Part shown: positions 17,582 to 26,543 of the stretch, in pieces
Layout: every line of letters starts with the position of its first letter
How positions within the stretch are numbered: the stretch's first letter is position 1
Assembly (NCBI RefSeq): GCF_006007885.1
Contig: NZ_VCRO01000001.1
Coordinates: forward strand, 372,001-436,000
Direction: 5' to 3'
Origin: Alteribacter natronophilus
GTDB taxonomy: Bacteria > Bacillota > Bacilli > Bacillales > Salisediminibacteriaceae
DNA length: 64,000 bases
Notes under the pieces: generated by a model
The model's database searches: none
The model's input: the letters and a program-made list of their open reading frames with translations, nothing else
Told to the model about the DNA's origin: nothing
Made by a program: the position numbers and the translations under genes

Positions 17582-18139
17582 TTGGTTCGGCAGGATGCAT
17601 GGAACAATGATGAAGATCTGACATTGGCAGAAACAGTACTCCGCCATATACGGGATGGAAGCACGCAGCTTGCTGCATTTGAAGAGGTTGGACGCAGACT
17701 TTCCAGAACGCCGGCAGCGTGCGGCTTCCGGTGGAATTCTGCAATCAGAAAAAAGTATGAAACCGCCATCCAGCTTGCGAAGAAGCAGAGAAAGGCAGTT
17801 AAGGGTAAAAAAGGTCATGTGGAAAATGGAGTGGATTACCCGCGTTCGGTGAATAGCGGCGGTGAATCTGCCCCTAAGGGAATTGTCGGAGTATTTGATG
17901 AAGTGATTGCATTTTTGCATGAGCAGCGGGAAAAGCTGGAAAGTGCAGGAGCTGCAGAGGACGCGAATGAGCTGGCAGAAGCGGTGGCTGCCCTGCGGCA
18001 GGAGAATGAAGTTCTCAGTAAAGAGCTGAACAAGGTTAAAGGCGATTACGATATCATGAAGCAGGATTATCAGCTGATGATTAATGTCGTCGAGCGTGCA
18101 GCAAAACGAAACAAAAATACTGCAGATAATCTGTCGTGA
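17582..18139 (+). CDS. rsfA: RsfA-type prespore transcription regulator
   Basis: 185 residues. The N-terminal 65 residues form a Myb/SANT-like DNA-binding domain ([18 protein letters not shown], then [12 protein letters not shown]). The C-terminal part (about 95-175) is a coiled coil (heptads in [23 protein letters not shown]). RsfA modulates the sigma-F regulon in the B. subtilis prespore. I read the start as TTG at 17582: AAGGAGGGGG ends seven bases upstream and homologues begin VRQDAW. Frame-compatible upstream codons have no ribosome site. A terminator follows. Confidence 0.88.
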   Translation: MVRQDAWNNDEDLTLAETVLRHIRDGSTQLAAFEEVGRRLSRTPAACGFRWNSAIRKKYETAIQLAKKQRKAVKGKKGHVENGVDYPRSVNSGGESAPKGIVGVFDEVIAFLHEQREKLESAGAAEDANELAEAVAALRQENEVLSKELNKVKGDYDIMKQDYQLMINVVERAAKRNKNTADNLS

Positions 18140-18157
18140 CTTTGCAGTGTAAATGAA

Positions 18158-18200
18158 AAGAAGAACGGGCCCGTCATAACAGAGCCTGTTCTTCTTATTT
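18158..18200 (+). terminator. Intrinsic terminator after rsfA
   Basis: AAGAAGAACGGGC pairs with GCCTGTTCTTCTT around a 14-base loop; the tail is TATTTT. Confidence 0.75.
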
Positions 18201-18266
18201 TGGCTTGAATCCACAGCAGACTCTGCCTTAAAGATGAACAGCAGGTGCCGGCACAGATCAGTTAAG

Positions 18267-18755
18267 TTACTCCTGATCGGTTTTCTGTTCTTTTACGCCC
18301 TGCGGAAACCAGACGTACGGATTTTCGCCCCTGTCCCGCTGAGTATCGTAAGTGAGTGGTTCAAATCCCATGAGTGTCCAGAATTCATCGGACCGCTGAC
18401 GTGCATTTGTTTTGATTGGAAGTCCGAGTGACTTTGCATAATCAACAAGGGATCTTCCGAATCCTTTTCCTTTATATGGTTCAAGAACTTCGAGTTTCCA
18501 CAGTTCATAATAGTCCTGGGGAGGTTCGAAGTAGCGGTCGAACTTACTGTCCACTTTGTACAGACTCATTCTTGCTACGAGTTTGTCACCGTAGTAAATC
18601 CCGTAAAATGGTGATTCTTCGTCATTGTCCACCATATTGCCCTCGAGATCCTCTTTCATGGACAGCTCCTGCAGTCCATATTCACGAAAGTTCTCAAACT
18701 CTTCAAGTGTTTTAAAGTTAATGCGTAAGCGCTTAACTTCCTGGATATCAACCAT
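18267..18755 (-). CDS. ylbP: GNAT family N-acetyltransferase, YlbP-like
   Basis: 162 residues. The acetyl-CoA-binding core is seen at LWKLEVLEPYKGKGFGRSLVDYA (motif A, GKGFGRS around residue 103). The N-terminal block RLRINFKTLEEFENFREYG is typical of YlbP. The acetylated substrate is unknown. ATG 18755 is preceded by GGAGGGA on the minus strand; an ATG at 18836 has no site. It is a single-gene unit on the minus strand between rsfA and panE, with its 3' end near the rsfA terminator. Confidence 0.87.
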   Translation of the reverse strand: MVDIQEVKRLRINFKTLEEFENFREYGLQELSMKEDLEGNMVDNDEESPFYGIYYGDKLVARMSLYKVDSKFDRYFEPPQDYYELWKLEVLEPYKGKGFGRSLVDYAKSLGLPIKTNARQRSDEFWTLMGFEPLTYDTQRDRGENPYVWFPQGVKEQKTDQE

Positions 18756-18985
18756 GGCTGTCCCTCCAACAATTCGATTACTTCCTATTTTACAATAATG
18801 ACAACAGAATAATCTATATGTTTTTAAAATTTCCACTCCAAAAATGAAAGCGCATTAATGGAAACCCTTCACAATCCTGTTTCTATTAAAAGTAATTTTT
18901 TAAATAAAAGAGGAAAAACCGTGCACAAATGGAATTTATGATAAAATATACGGCAAATACAGCGGCTGAACAGAAGGTGAACGTA

Positions 18986-19885
18986 ATGAAGGTGAATGTG
19001 ATTGGAGGCGGCGCGGCGGGGTTGCTTACGGCTGCTTACAGCAGAATAGCGGGTTTTGACGTAACCCTCATAACGAGAACCGCCGGACAGGCTGAGCGGA
19101 TCCTGGAGCGTGGGGTGGTACTGGAACGTGACGGGGTGTATGAGGAAGTAACGGGGATTCATTCTGTTCCGGTGAACGTTCCATCCGATGCGGATGTAAC
19201 GATAGCTGCGGTGAAGCAGTTTCACCTTGAGCCTGTACTGGAGGAAATTGCAGATTCGGGTTTTAAGGGGCCGGTGTTTTTCCTCATGAACGGGATGGGC
19301 CATCTTGAAAAGGCCTCTGAGAAACTTACCGGTCCCTCGATTTACGGGTGCGTGATGACCCACGGGGCACTCAGGGGCGAACCGCACTCTGTGAGGCACA
19401 CAGGCACCGGAATGCTGAAAGCGGGTCCGGCAGGAGGAGAAGCCTCTCCTGCAGCAGATGCATTCTGCCGGGGTTTAACCGGAGCCGGCCTTAACGCAGC
19501 GCTGACCCATTCCATCGAACAGGATATGATTGATAAACTTGTGGTGAATGCCGTTATTAATCCGCTCACAGCAATTTACCAGGTTAGTAATGGGAGTCTG
19601 TGTGACAATGGTGAACTTGAAGGGAATGCCCGGCAGCTCTACGCTGAGGTGGCCGGGGTTTTAAAAGGAGCACCTGGGTGGGAGTTTGTGGAGGAGGTCA
19701 TTCTGGGCACGTCGGAGAATCACTCCTCAATGTGTATGGACCTTATGAAAGGGAGACTTACAGAAGCCGATGCAATTACAGGTTACGTGCTGAAAAAAGC
19801 AGGAGAGAACGGCACCCCTGTTCCGGTGACAGAATTTGTTCACCGTTCGGTAAAAGGACTTGAAAGGAGGGGGCTGCGGCTGTGA
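18986..19885 (+). CDS. panE: 2-dehydropantoate 2-reductase family protein
   Basis: 299 residues. It reduces 2-dehydropantoate to pantoate with NADPH in pantothenate synthesis. The Rossmann start is VNVIGGGAAGLL (residues 3-14), followed by KQFHL and a C-terminal helical domain containing DKLVVNAVINPLTAIY, the conserved Lys/Asn block. Position corresponds to ylbQ of B. subtilis; since a genome can carry other PanE paralogues, the exact substrate is inferred. ATG 18986 follows AGAAGGTGA; upstream ATGs at 18929 and 18938 lack sites. The stop overlaps the next GTG. Confidence 0.85.
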   Translation: MKVNVIGGGAAGLLTAAYSRIAGFDVTLITRTAGQAERILERGVVLERDGVYEEVTGIHSVPVNVPSDADVTIAAVKQFHLEPVLEEIADSGFKGPVFFLMNGMGHLEKASEKLTGPSIYGCVMTHGALRGEPHSVRHTGTGMLKAGPAGGEASPAADAFCRGLTGAGLNAALTHSIEQDMIDKLVVNAVINPLTAIYQVSNGSLCDNGELEGNARQLYAEVAGVLKGAPGWEFVEEVILGTSENHSSMCMDLMKGRLTEADAITGYVLKKAGENGTPVPVTEFVHRSVKGLERRGLRL

Positions 19886-20259
19886 GTATTATTGGGGGAG
19901 TGGCGGCTACGCTGGTAACAGTGCCTTTTATTGCACTGTATCTTATTTACATTGTTACGGTAAAGGTGACTAAAAATAAAGGAGTCGCCCTGAGAGCTGC
20001 TGCTGATGGGTCGCTGCTGTTTTTTGTACTGGCAGTTCATTTTTTTATCCTTGAAATATGGGGTCTGTCCCTCATTCAGTATATCTTTGCCGTTATGCTT
20101 TTCCTGGCTATCATCTTTACGTTCGTTCACTGGAGAAAATATGAAGATATCCGTTTTTTCCGAATTGCAAAGGGTGTCTGGCGTTTTCAGTTTGTTCTGT
20201 TTCTGGTTCTCTATGTTGTTCTGGCCATCGTAGGTTCGGTTTTGACGATTGCAGCGTGA
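19882..20259 (+). CDS. DUF3397 family membrane protein
   Basis: 125 residues with four hydrophobic segments (about 4-27, 45-60, 62-83 and 103-123), probably an integral membrane protein. The family is often found between panE and bshC in bacilli, as here. Function is unknown. The GTG start at 19882 overlaps the panE stop by four bases and AAAGGAGGGG lies upstream, so translation is probably coupled. Confidence 0.8.
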   Translation: MSIIGGVAATLVTVPFIALYLIYIVTVKVTKNKGVALRAAADGSLLFFVLAVHFFILEIWGLSLIQYIFAVMLFLAIIFTFVHWRKYEDIRFFRIAKGVWRFQFVLFLVLYVVLAIVGSVLTIAA

Positions 20260-20274
20260 ACCCGGTGCGTTTCG

Positions 20275-20303
20275 TTGGTCATGAAAAAAAACTCTGCTAT
20301 AAT
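20275..20303 (+). promoter_or_regulatory. Predicted sigma-A promoter of bshC
   Basis: TTGGTC, a 17-base A-rich spacer, then TATAAT at 20298-20303; the bshC start lies 62 bases downstream. Confidence 0.6.
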
Positions 20304-20364
20304 AGAGCAATGAAATAACGGTACTCGAAATAACAGTCATGAGAAGCTGAAAGGTTGTTACTCT

Positions 20365-21993
20365 ATGCAGATAAAGTATGAACATATAAAAGGTGTTAAT
20401 CCTTTTCTGGATCAGTACATAGAGCAGAATAGCAGACTGCTCTCTTTTTATGATTACGGGTCTGGTCCTGAAGATCTGAAGGAAAGAGCAGCAGAACTTT
20501 CAGAACGGCAGTTTAACAGAACGGAACTTGCCGGGGTTCTTTCTGCATTTAATCGCAGATATACAGACTGTGAAGAAACATTCAGACAGATTGAAAAGCT
20601 TACGGCTGAAAATTCTGCGGTGATTGCAGGCGGCCAGCAGGCCGGGATTTTTACAGGTCCGCTGTATACTGTTAATAAGATTATTTCAATTCTGACGGAA
20701 GCTGCCCGTGCTGAAGATGAAACGGGGATCCCGGTTGTCCCGGTGTTCTGGATAGCAGGTGAGGATCACGATATTGATGAAATTAATCACATTTTTGTTC
20801 ACTACAGGGATGAAATCAAACGGGTATCTGTACGGGAGCGCAACGATGTAAAAATTGCCGCATCGGAAAGACCGGTGAAAAATGAGGAGACGGCTGAGCG
20901 TCTTCTCAGTTCTTTCCGCCACCTTCGTGAAACGGCGTTTACCGGTCCCCTTTTTGAGGAGTGGAATCGTCTGCTTGCCTCATCCGAGACGTATGTGGAT
21001 TTCTTTGCTGCTCTTGTTCACACACTGTTTAAAGGAACCGGAATCGTTCTTATGGACGCCCATGATCCTGATATAAGGCATCTGGAGGGTCCCTTCTTCA
21101 GGGAGCTCGTCAGAAAGAACCGCGAAATCAGAAGTTCGTTTGTATCGAGGGCAGAAGCGTTCAGGGAAGCGGGATTTGGTGAACCGGTGACGATTGATGC
21201 CGCGCTTTCGCATCTTTTTATCCACCATAAAGGCGAGCGTATCCTGTTATATGCTTCGGAGGATAACGGTACTTTTACAGACCGGGATGGCCGTTTCAGC
21301 TGGACTTTCAGCGAAGTGGAGCAGAAAGCAGGAAGCCCTGGAGCGCTGAGTAATAATGTTGTGACAAGGCCGCTTATGCAGGAGTGGCTCCTCCCTGTCC
21401 TGGGCTTTGTTTCAGGCCCGGGTGAAATAAAATACTGGGGGACACTGGGAGAGGTGTTTCAGAATTTTGATTATAAGATGCCTCCTCTTCTGCCGAGGAT
21501 GCAGATCACGATCTGTGACAGGAGAACACAGCGCTATGCGGGCCGCCTGGATGCAGATATTCATAAGGTAATTGCAAATGGTGTTCAGAAAGATAAACAC
21601 GAATGGCAGTCTGCCCGCAGGCCTGTTGACTACAGTCCGGTATTCGAACGTGCGGAGAGTGAAATGCGGGAAGTGCTGCAGCGTCTCAGAAACAGTCTTT
21701 CCGAAAACGATCTGATTCCTCATAAAGCGGACACTTTTGAAGAGGGTGCCCTGAACATGCTGGAGCGGTATGAAAAGGAAGTGGACAGAGAAGTTAAAAG
21801 GGATCTGGCACCGGGGGTCACGGGTTACGACAGCCTCAGTGCTGCCCTGCGCCCCGAGGGGGGCCTTCAGGAGCGGGTTATCAATGTTCTTCCTTTTCTG
21901 AACGAGTACGGTCCTGACCTCATACGTGACCTGAACTGCAGAATCAGGGAGAACCCCCCGCTCAGTCACGAACATACAATTGTATACCTTTAG
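20365..21993 (+). CDS. bshC: Bacillithiol biosynthesis cysteine-adding enzyme BshC
   Basis: 542 residues, close to the family norm of about 540. BshC adds cysteine to glucosaminyl-malate in the last step of bacillithiol synthesis. A nucleotidyltransferase-like core is indicated by AGGQQAGIFTGPLYTVNKII (about 90-109) and VPVFWIAGEDHDIDEINH (about 128-145), whose HD/HxxH elements are diagnostic. A C-terminal coiled coil lies at about 430-480. AAGGTTG precedes the ATG. Expressed from its own promoter and closed by a terminator. Confidence 0.94.
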   Translation: MQIKYEHIKGVNPFLDQYIEQNSRLLSFYDYGSGPEDLKERAAELSERQFNRTELAGVLSAFNRRYTDCEETFRQIEKLTAENSAVIAGGQQAGIFTGPLYTVNKIISILTEAARAEDETGIPVVPVFWIAGEDHDIDEINHIFVHYRDEIKRVSVRERNDVKIAASERPVKNEETAERLLSSFRHLRETAFTGPLFEEWNRLLASSETYVDFFAALVHTLFKGTGIVLMDAHDPDIRHLEGPFFRELVRKNREIRSSFVSRAEAFREAGFGEPVTIDAALSHLFIHHKGERILLYASEDNGTFTDRDGRFSWTFSEVEQKAGSPGALSNNVVTRPLMQEWLLPVLGFVSGPGEIKYWGTLGEVFQNFDYKMPPLLPRMQITICDRRTQRYAGRLDADIHKVIANGVQKDKHEWQSARRPVDYSPVFERAESEMREVLQRLRNSLSENDLIPHKADTFEEGALNMLERYEKEVDREVKRDLAPGVTGYDSLSAALRPEGGLQERVINVLPFLNEYGPDLIRDLNCRIRENPPLSHEHTIVYL

Positions 21994-21999
21994 CTTACA

Positions 22000-22027
22000 G
22001 CCGCAGAATATTTCTGCGGTTTTTTTG
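22000..22027 (+). terminator. Intrinsic terminator after bshC
   Basis: CCGCAGAA and TTCTGCGG around a TAT loop, then seven T. Confidence 0.9.
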
Positions 22028-22174
22028 TCATGAATGGCTGTGAGACAGATAGACGGGGTTTTTCCGCACTGGTATTGAAACAGTCTCTCTTACCCCGGGT
22101 TTTCAGTCTGCCGCAAATCACTTCCATGGGCTGCTGTGTTCCAACCTTCCTGAGGGCAGAAATCCGTAAAATTT

Positions 22175-22195
22175 CCCCACTTTTCCCCACTCCAT
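22175..22195 (-). promoter_or_regulatory. Inverted pair of MraZ-box-like repeats upstream of mraZ
   Basis: On the minus strand GTGGGG occurs twice exactly ten bases apart (plus-strand CCCCAC at 22175-22180 and 22185-22190), each with A-rich spacing. This is the same period and core as the array immediately upstream of mraZ, in opposite orientation about 180 bases away. Apart from this, 22028-22350 shows no gene. Confidence 0.4.
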
Positions 22196-22357
22196 TTTTC
22201 CTTAAAAGACAGACTGTTTTGCCCTTCGCGGGGTGACGGCGTAAACCTTAATATACCAGGCTTTTTTCGATTCAGGCGTAAAGATTCGGGATGATAAAAC
22301 AAGTGTGAATTACTAAAGCAGAAAAAAATATTACAGTTTCAAAACTTATTTCAAAAA

Positions 22358-22406
22358 GAAGTGGAGGAAAGTGGGGGGATGTGGTAAATTAGTGATAAGA
22401 AGTGGG
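22358..22406 (+). promoter_or_regulatory. MraZ box array (autoregulatory operator) before mraZ
   Basis: GTGG recurs at 22361, 22371 and 22381, exactly ten bases apart, each preceded by an A-rich triplet; a GTGA at 22392 and a GTGG at 22402 nearly continue the period. Three repeats of AAAGTG-type boxes at ten-base spacing are the known MraZ binding pattern upstream of mraZ operons. Confidence 0.7.
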
Positions 22407-22422
22407 GGAGGGGGTGCCGCAG

Positions 22423-22854
22423 ATGTTTATGGGAGAGTATCGTCACAACATTGACGATAAAGGCAGGATGATTATTCCCGCCCGATTCCGTGAAGATCTC
22501 GGCTCCTCCTTCGTGGTAACAAGAGGGTTGGACCAATGTCTTTTTGTTTATCCCGAAGAAGAATGGAGACACTTAGAACAGAAGCTTAAAGCACTTCCTT
22601 TTACCAAAAAGGACGCCAGGGCATTTACCCGTTTTTTCTTTTCCGGTGCAACTGAATGTGAACTGGACAAGCAGGGGAGGGCAAACATTGCCGGTGTACT
22701 CAGGTCTTATGCAAAGCTTGAAAAAGAGTGTGTCATCATTGGTGTCTCAAACCGTGTGGAAATATGGAGTAAAGAAATCTGGGAAGAGTATGTAGAAGAA
22801 TCCGAAGACTCCTTTGCAGAGATTGCAGAGGGAATCGTCGACTTTGATTTGTAA
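22423..22854 (+). CDS. mraZ: Transcriptional regulator MraZ
   Basis: 143 residues. MraZ is an AbrB-fold, ring-forming DNA-binding protein that controls the division and cell-wall cluster it heads. Both signature DxxxR units are present: [14 protein letters not shown] (about 10-23) and [15 protein letters not shown] (about 79-93). ATG 22423 follows a GGGGGAGGGGGTG ribosome site; a GTG at 22402 would lie within the operator. The operator array of ten-base repeats directly upstream supports autoregulation. Confidence 0.95.
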   Translation: MFMGEYRHNIDDKGRMIIPARFREDLGSSFVVTRGLDQCLFVYPEEEWRHLEQKLKALPFTKKDARAFTRFFFSGATECELDKQGRANIAGVLRSYAKLEKECVIIGVSNRVEIWSKEIWEEYVEESEDSFAEIAEGIVDFDL

Positions 22855-22880
22855 ACGTAAAAAAGGGACAGGTGCAGCAG

Positions 22881-23828
22881 ATGTTTGAACACGAAACGGT
22901 ACTCAGGGAAGAAACAGTCGAAGGATTGAAAATAAAACCGAACGGCATCTATGTGGACTGTACACTCGGAGGCGGCGGCCACAGTGAAAGGATTGTCCGG
23001 GAGCTTGGTGACAGCGGGAGGCTGATTGCCTTTGACCAGGACGACCGGGCACTGAAGGCAGCTAAAGAACGTCTGGAACCTTACAGGGAACGGATTACAT
23101 TCATACGTTCTAACTTCCGCCACATTAAAGAAGAACTTGCTTCCATCGGAATAACCAGCGTTGACGGTGTCGTTTTTGACCTCGGTGTCTCTTCACCGCA
23201 GTTTGACGAAGCGGACAGGGGATTCAGCTACCGTTACGATGCACCGCTGGATATGAGGATGGATCAGACACAGGAACTGACGGCCTTTACTGTTGTAAAT
23301 GAGTGGTCGTTCCATGACCTGATGCACATCATCAGCCGTTACGGGGAAGAGCGTTTCGCTAAACAGATCGCCAGAAAAATAGAAGCTAAACGTGAAGAAA
23401 AGGCGATTGAAACGACAGGGGAACTCGTTGAGATTATAAAAGACGCGATTCCTGCTCCTGCAAGACGAAAAGGGGGGCATCCTGCCAAGCGGACGTTTCA
23501 GGCAATCCGGATTGCAGTGAACGAAGAGCTTGATGTGTTTGAGCACGCTCTTCAGGAGGCAATAGAAATTACTGCGCCGGGAGGCAGAATTGCTGTTATT
23601 ACATTTCACTCCCTTGAAGACCGGATCTGCAAGCAGGTGTTTAAACAGAAAAGCTCCACACCTGACCTGCCGAAAGGACTGCCCGTCATTCCTGAAGAAT
23701 TCAAGCCGGAACTGACACTGGTGCCGCGAAAGCCGATTACGGCTGATAAGGAAGAACTAGAGAGAAATCCAAGAGCGAAATCCGCCAAGCTGCGGATTGC
23801 AGAGAAAAACCAGGGGAGGGGTAGTTAA
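22881..23828 (+). CDS. rsmH: 16S rRNA (cytosine(1402)-N(4))-methyltransferase RsmH
   Basis: 315 residues. It methylates N4 of C1402 in the 16S rRNA P site. Family marks are the start [16 protein letters not shown], the SAM site [10 protein letters not shown] (about 30-39), [18 protein letters not shown] (about 99-116), [12 protein letters not shown] and the end [17 protein letters not shown] 22881 matches homologue starts; a GTG three codons earlier lies in the ribosome-site region. It is 26 bases after mraZ. Its stop codon shares its last base with the ftsL start. Confidence 0.95.
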   Translation: MFEHETVLREETVEGLKIKPNGIYVDCTLGGGGHSERIVRELGDSGRLIAFDQDDRALKAAKERLEPYRERITFIRSNFRHIKEELASIGITSVDGVVFDLGVSSPQFDEADRGFSYRYDAPLDMRMDQTQELTAFTVVNEWSFHDLMHIISRYGEERFAKQIARKIEAKREEKAIETTGELVEIIKDAIPAPARRKGGHPAKRTFQAIRIAVNEELDVFEHALQEAIEITAPGGRIAVITFHSLEDRICKQVFKQKSSTPDLPKGLPVIPEEFKPELTLVPRKPITADKEELERNPRAKSAKLRIAEKNQGRGS

Positions 23829-24202
23829 TGAGTACAGCCAGACAGCATGTACACGAGCGGCACATACAGGGAGCGCCGCATACAGAAACACAGACTGTCA
23901 GACAGCGGGTGTTTAAAGGCGGGCTTACCAAAGGGGAGAAAATCCTTTATCCTCTTGCACTTCTGGCAGTTGTTTTCGCAGCCTATATTGTTGTTTCTAA
24001 TTATGCATCCATTTACATTGCCAACCATGAAATTCAGCAGACTGAAATGGCAATTGCCGATCAGTCAACAGTAAATGAAGGGCTTTCCCTGCAGGTGAAA
24101 GGCCTGTCCGATCCTGACCGCATCCTCTCCATTGCAGGAGAAATGGGTATGACACTGAATGATCAGAACGTAAACCTCATTCAGAACCGGAATCAGGATT
24201 AA
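23828..24202 (+). CDS. ftsL: Cell division protein FtsL
   Basis: 124 residues. A basic cytoplasmic N-terminus (about 1-37), one membrane segment (about 39-57, LYPLALLAVVFAAYIVV) and an extracytoplasmic coiled coil (about 65-110). Sequence conservation is low in this family; the call rests on size, topology and position between rsmH and pbpB. FtsL forms the divisome complex with DivIB and DivIC and helps activate septal peptidoglycan synthesis. Confidence 0.88.
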   Translation: MSTARQHVHERHIQGAPHTETQTVRQRVFKGGLTKGEKILYPLALLAVVFAAYIVVSNYASIYIANHEIQQTEMAIADQSTVNEGLSLQVKGLSDPDRILSIAGEMGMTLNDQNVNLIQNRNQD

Positions 24203-24219
24203 TGGAGCGGGTGTAAAAA

Positions 24220-26454
24220 ATGGAAGTTATTAAAAGCAGGAAGATTACCTGGCGTGCCCTTGGGATACTCGTAATCTTCCTTTTATTTATTGCCGGCGTT
24301 TTTGGGCGGTTTGTGTATATACAGGCGGCGAAAGAAGTGCAGGATGAGGACCTTAATGAACTGATTGAACAGAGATGGTCACAGAGTCACGCTATTGAAG
24401 CGAAACGCGGTTCTATTCTCGATCGTGATGGCAATGCCATTGCCGAGGAAGTAGCGTCTTACACGATGATTGCCATTCTTCATCCGGATTACAGCAGGCC
24501 GGTTACAGATCCTGCAGACACGGCAGGAAAGATTGCCTCCGTGCTTGATCTGGATGCTGCTGCCCTTGAAGAGCGGCTCTCACGCAATGACCTTTACCAG
24601 GTTGAAATCCCCGGGGCGAGGTATCTTACAGTGGAGCAGCGCGATGAAATTGAAGCGATGGAACTGGACGGGATCGTTTTCAGAAAAGATCCTACCCGTT
24701 TTTATCCGAACCAGATGTTTGCCTCCCATATCCTCGGTTATACCGAGCGTGATATGAGTGAAGCCCGGATGGGACTGGAAGCAAGTCTTGATGAATACTT
24801 ATCTGAGGAAGACGGCAGAATCACCTATCAGAGGGATGGGCAGGGACGCCGCCTTGCCGGTGGTGAACATTCCATAGAACCGGCTAAGGACGGCTACGAT
24901 GTAAAGCTCACCCTGGACCATAAAATTCAGATGGTTCTTGAGCAGGCGCTTACACAGGTGGACGAAGAATATTCACCCGAGCGGATGATCGGGATTGTGG
25001 CGGATCCAAAAACCGGTGAAATTCTTGCTATGAGCAACAGGCCGAGTTTTAACCCTAATGAATATGAATCGATTACCAACTACACAAACTTTGCTGTTTC
25101 TTCCAGGTTTGAACCCGGTTCAACGATAAAAGCATTTACCCTTGCTGCTGCCATTGAAGAAGGTGTTTATAACGGGGATGAACTTTATCAGTCGGGTACA
25201 TATCAGATCGGTCCCGACCGGATCCCGGATCATAACGGCGGGCGCGGATGGGGGGAGATTACTTTTGATGAAGGCTTCCAGCGTTCGTCAAACGTGGCTT
25301 TTTCCAAACTGGCCCTCGAAAAACTGAATCCTGATAAACTGTTTGAATATATGGATGCATTCGGCTTCAGGGAGCCTACCGGCATTGATCTTCCTCAGGA
25401 AGCGACAAGTGCCATAGCCGATTTCCGTCCTATTGATGCTGCAACCACTGCTTTCGGGCAGGGCTCAGCCATCACGCCTATTCAGCAGATTCAGGCTGCC
25501 ACGGCGATTGCAAATGGCGGGGAAATGATGAAACCCTACGTACTGGACAGCATTTCCGACCCGGAAACAGGAGATGTCATCCATCAGACGGAGCCGGAAC
25601 TGGCCGGGAATCCGATTTCGGAGGAAACGGCTGCACGTGTACTGGAACTGATGGAAACGGTAGTGACTGAATCTGCCGGAACAGGTCAGCCATATGCCAT
25701 TGACGGTTTCGACATTGCCGGTAAAACAGGAACAGCCCAAATCAATAATCCTGACGGCCCCGGAAGGCTGACAGGACACGGCAACTACATCTTCTCCTTC
25801 ATGGGCATGGCTCCTGCTGACGACCCTGAAGTGGTTGTCTATGTAGCAGTTGACAGACCGGAAATAGAACTTCATGAAAGCGGCTCGGTGCCGGTCTCAA
25901 AAGTGTTCAGGCCGGTCATGCAGCAGAGTCTGCAGTATCTGAACATTATGCCGCAGGAAAACCGTGAGGAAGAAGTAAGTGATGCAGGCGAGGTACTTAC
26001 GGATTTTACTGGTGACCGTCCTGCTGAAGCTGCCGAAGTCATCGAAAACGCGGCTCTCACCCCGATTGTCATAGGTGACAGCGGCAAAATTGTGTCGCAG
26101 GTACCTGAGCCTGGATCCCAGATTCTCCCTGGTGAGCGTGTCTTCCTGCTTACGGATACTTCGGACTATACGCTTCCCGATTTCAATGGCTGGTCAGGCA
26201 GGGATGTTCATGCATGGGCCAACCTTGCAGGCCTGTCAGTCACAGCTGAAGGGAACGGGTATGTTACGGAACAGAGCATTGAACCTGGGGCCGAGGTAAC
26301 GGAGGGGCAGCAGCTCCTGATTGAACTCGGTTACGGGGAAGCTGGAGAGGAACCGGCGGCTTCGGAAGATGAGGCCGTGGAACAGGAAGAGACTTCCGAA
26401 GAAGCGGATTTCGAGGATGAAGAAGACGAGGAAGAAGATTTCTTTATGGACTAG
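24220..26454 (+). CDS. pbpB: Penicillin-binding protein 2B, septal transpeptidase
   Basis: 744 residues. A membrane anchor (about 13-32), a dimerisation domain (about 60-220) containing AKRGSILDRDG, then the transpeptidase domain with SxxK in PGSTIKAF (Ser near 299), SSN (about 355) and KTGT (about 501). Two C-terminal PASTA domains (about 590-650 and 651-708) are followed by an unusual very acidic tail of about 35 residues (EEADFEDEEDEEEDFFMD). PBP2B is the essential class B enzyme of the septum. The acidic tail is longer than I would expect. A terminator separates it from spoVD. Confidence 0.95.
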   Translation: MEVIKSRKITWRALGILVIFLLFIAGVFGRFVYIQAAKEVQDEDLNELIEQRWSQSHAIEAKRGSILDRDGNAIAEEVASYTMIAILHPDYSRPVTDPADTAGKIASVLDLDAAALEERLSRNDLYQVEIPGARYLTVEQRDEIEAMELDGIVFRKDPTRFYPNQMFASHILGYTERDMSEARMGLEASLDEYLSEEDGRITYQRDGQGRRLAGGEHSIEPAKDGYDVKLTLDHKIQMVLEQALTQVDEEYSPERMIGIVADPKTGEILAMSNRPSFNPNEYESITNYTNFAVSSRFEPGSTIKAFTLAAAIEEGVYNGDELYQSGTYQIGPDRIPDHNGGRGWGEITFDEGFQRSSNVAFSKLALEKLNPDKLFEYMDAFGFREPTGIDLPQEATSAIADFRPIDAATTAFGQGSAITPIQQIQAATAIANGGEMMKPYVLDSISDPETGDVIHQTEPELAGNPISEETAARVLELMETVVTESAGTGQPYAIDGFDIAGKTGTAQINNPDGPGRLTGHGNYIFSFMGMAPADDPEVVVYVAVDRPEIELHESGSVPVSKVFRPVMQQSLQYLNIMPQENREEEVSDAGEVLTDFTGDRPAEAAEVIENAALTPIVIGDSGKIVSQVPEPGSQILPGERVFLLTDTSDYTLPDFNGWSGRDVHAWANLAGLSVTAEGNGYVTEQSIEPGAEVTEGQQLLIELGYGEAGEEPAASEDEAVEQEETSEEADFEDEEDEEEDFFMD

Positions 26455-26470
26455 CCCGATTTCATCAGCG

Positions 26471-26500
26471 TGAGGACAGGTTCTAACCTGTCCTCTTTTT
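26471..26500 (+). terminator. Intrinsic terminator between pbpB and spoVD
   Basis: GAGGACAGGTT and AACCTGTCCTC form a perfect stem followed by TTTTT. Confidence 0.9.
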
Positions 26501-26543
26501 ACATAAATGTGAACCAAGCCACTCTGAGAGGAAGGTTCATGCG

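Noticed and set aside
17561-18214. Minus-strand open frame of 217 codons opposite rsfA
   Set aside because: It has no ribosome site, is rich in Cys/Ile/Leu codons expected from antisense reading, and lies wholly opposite a well-supported gene.
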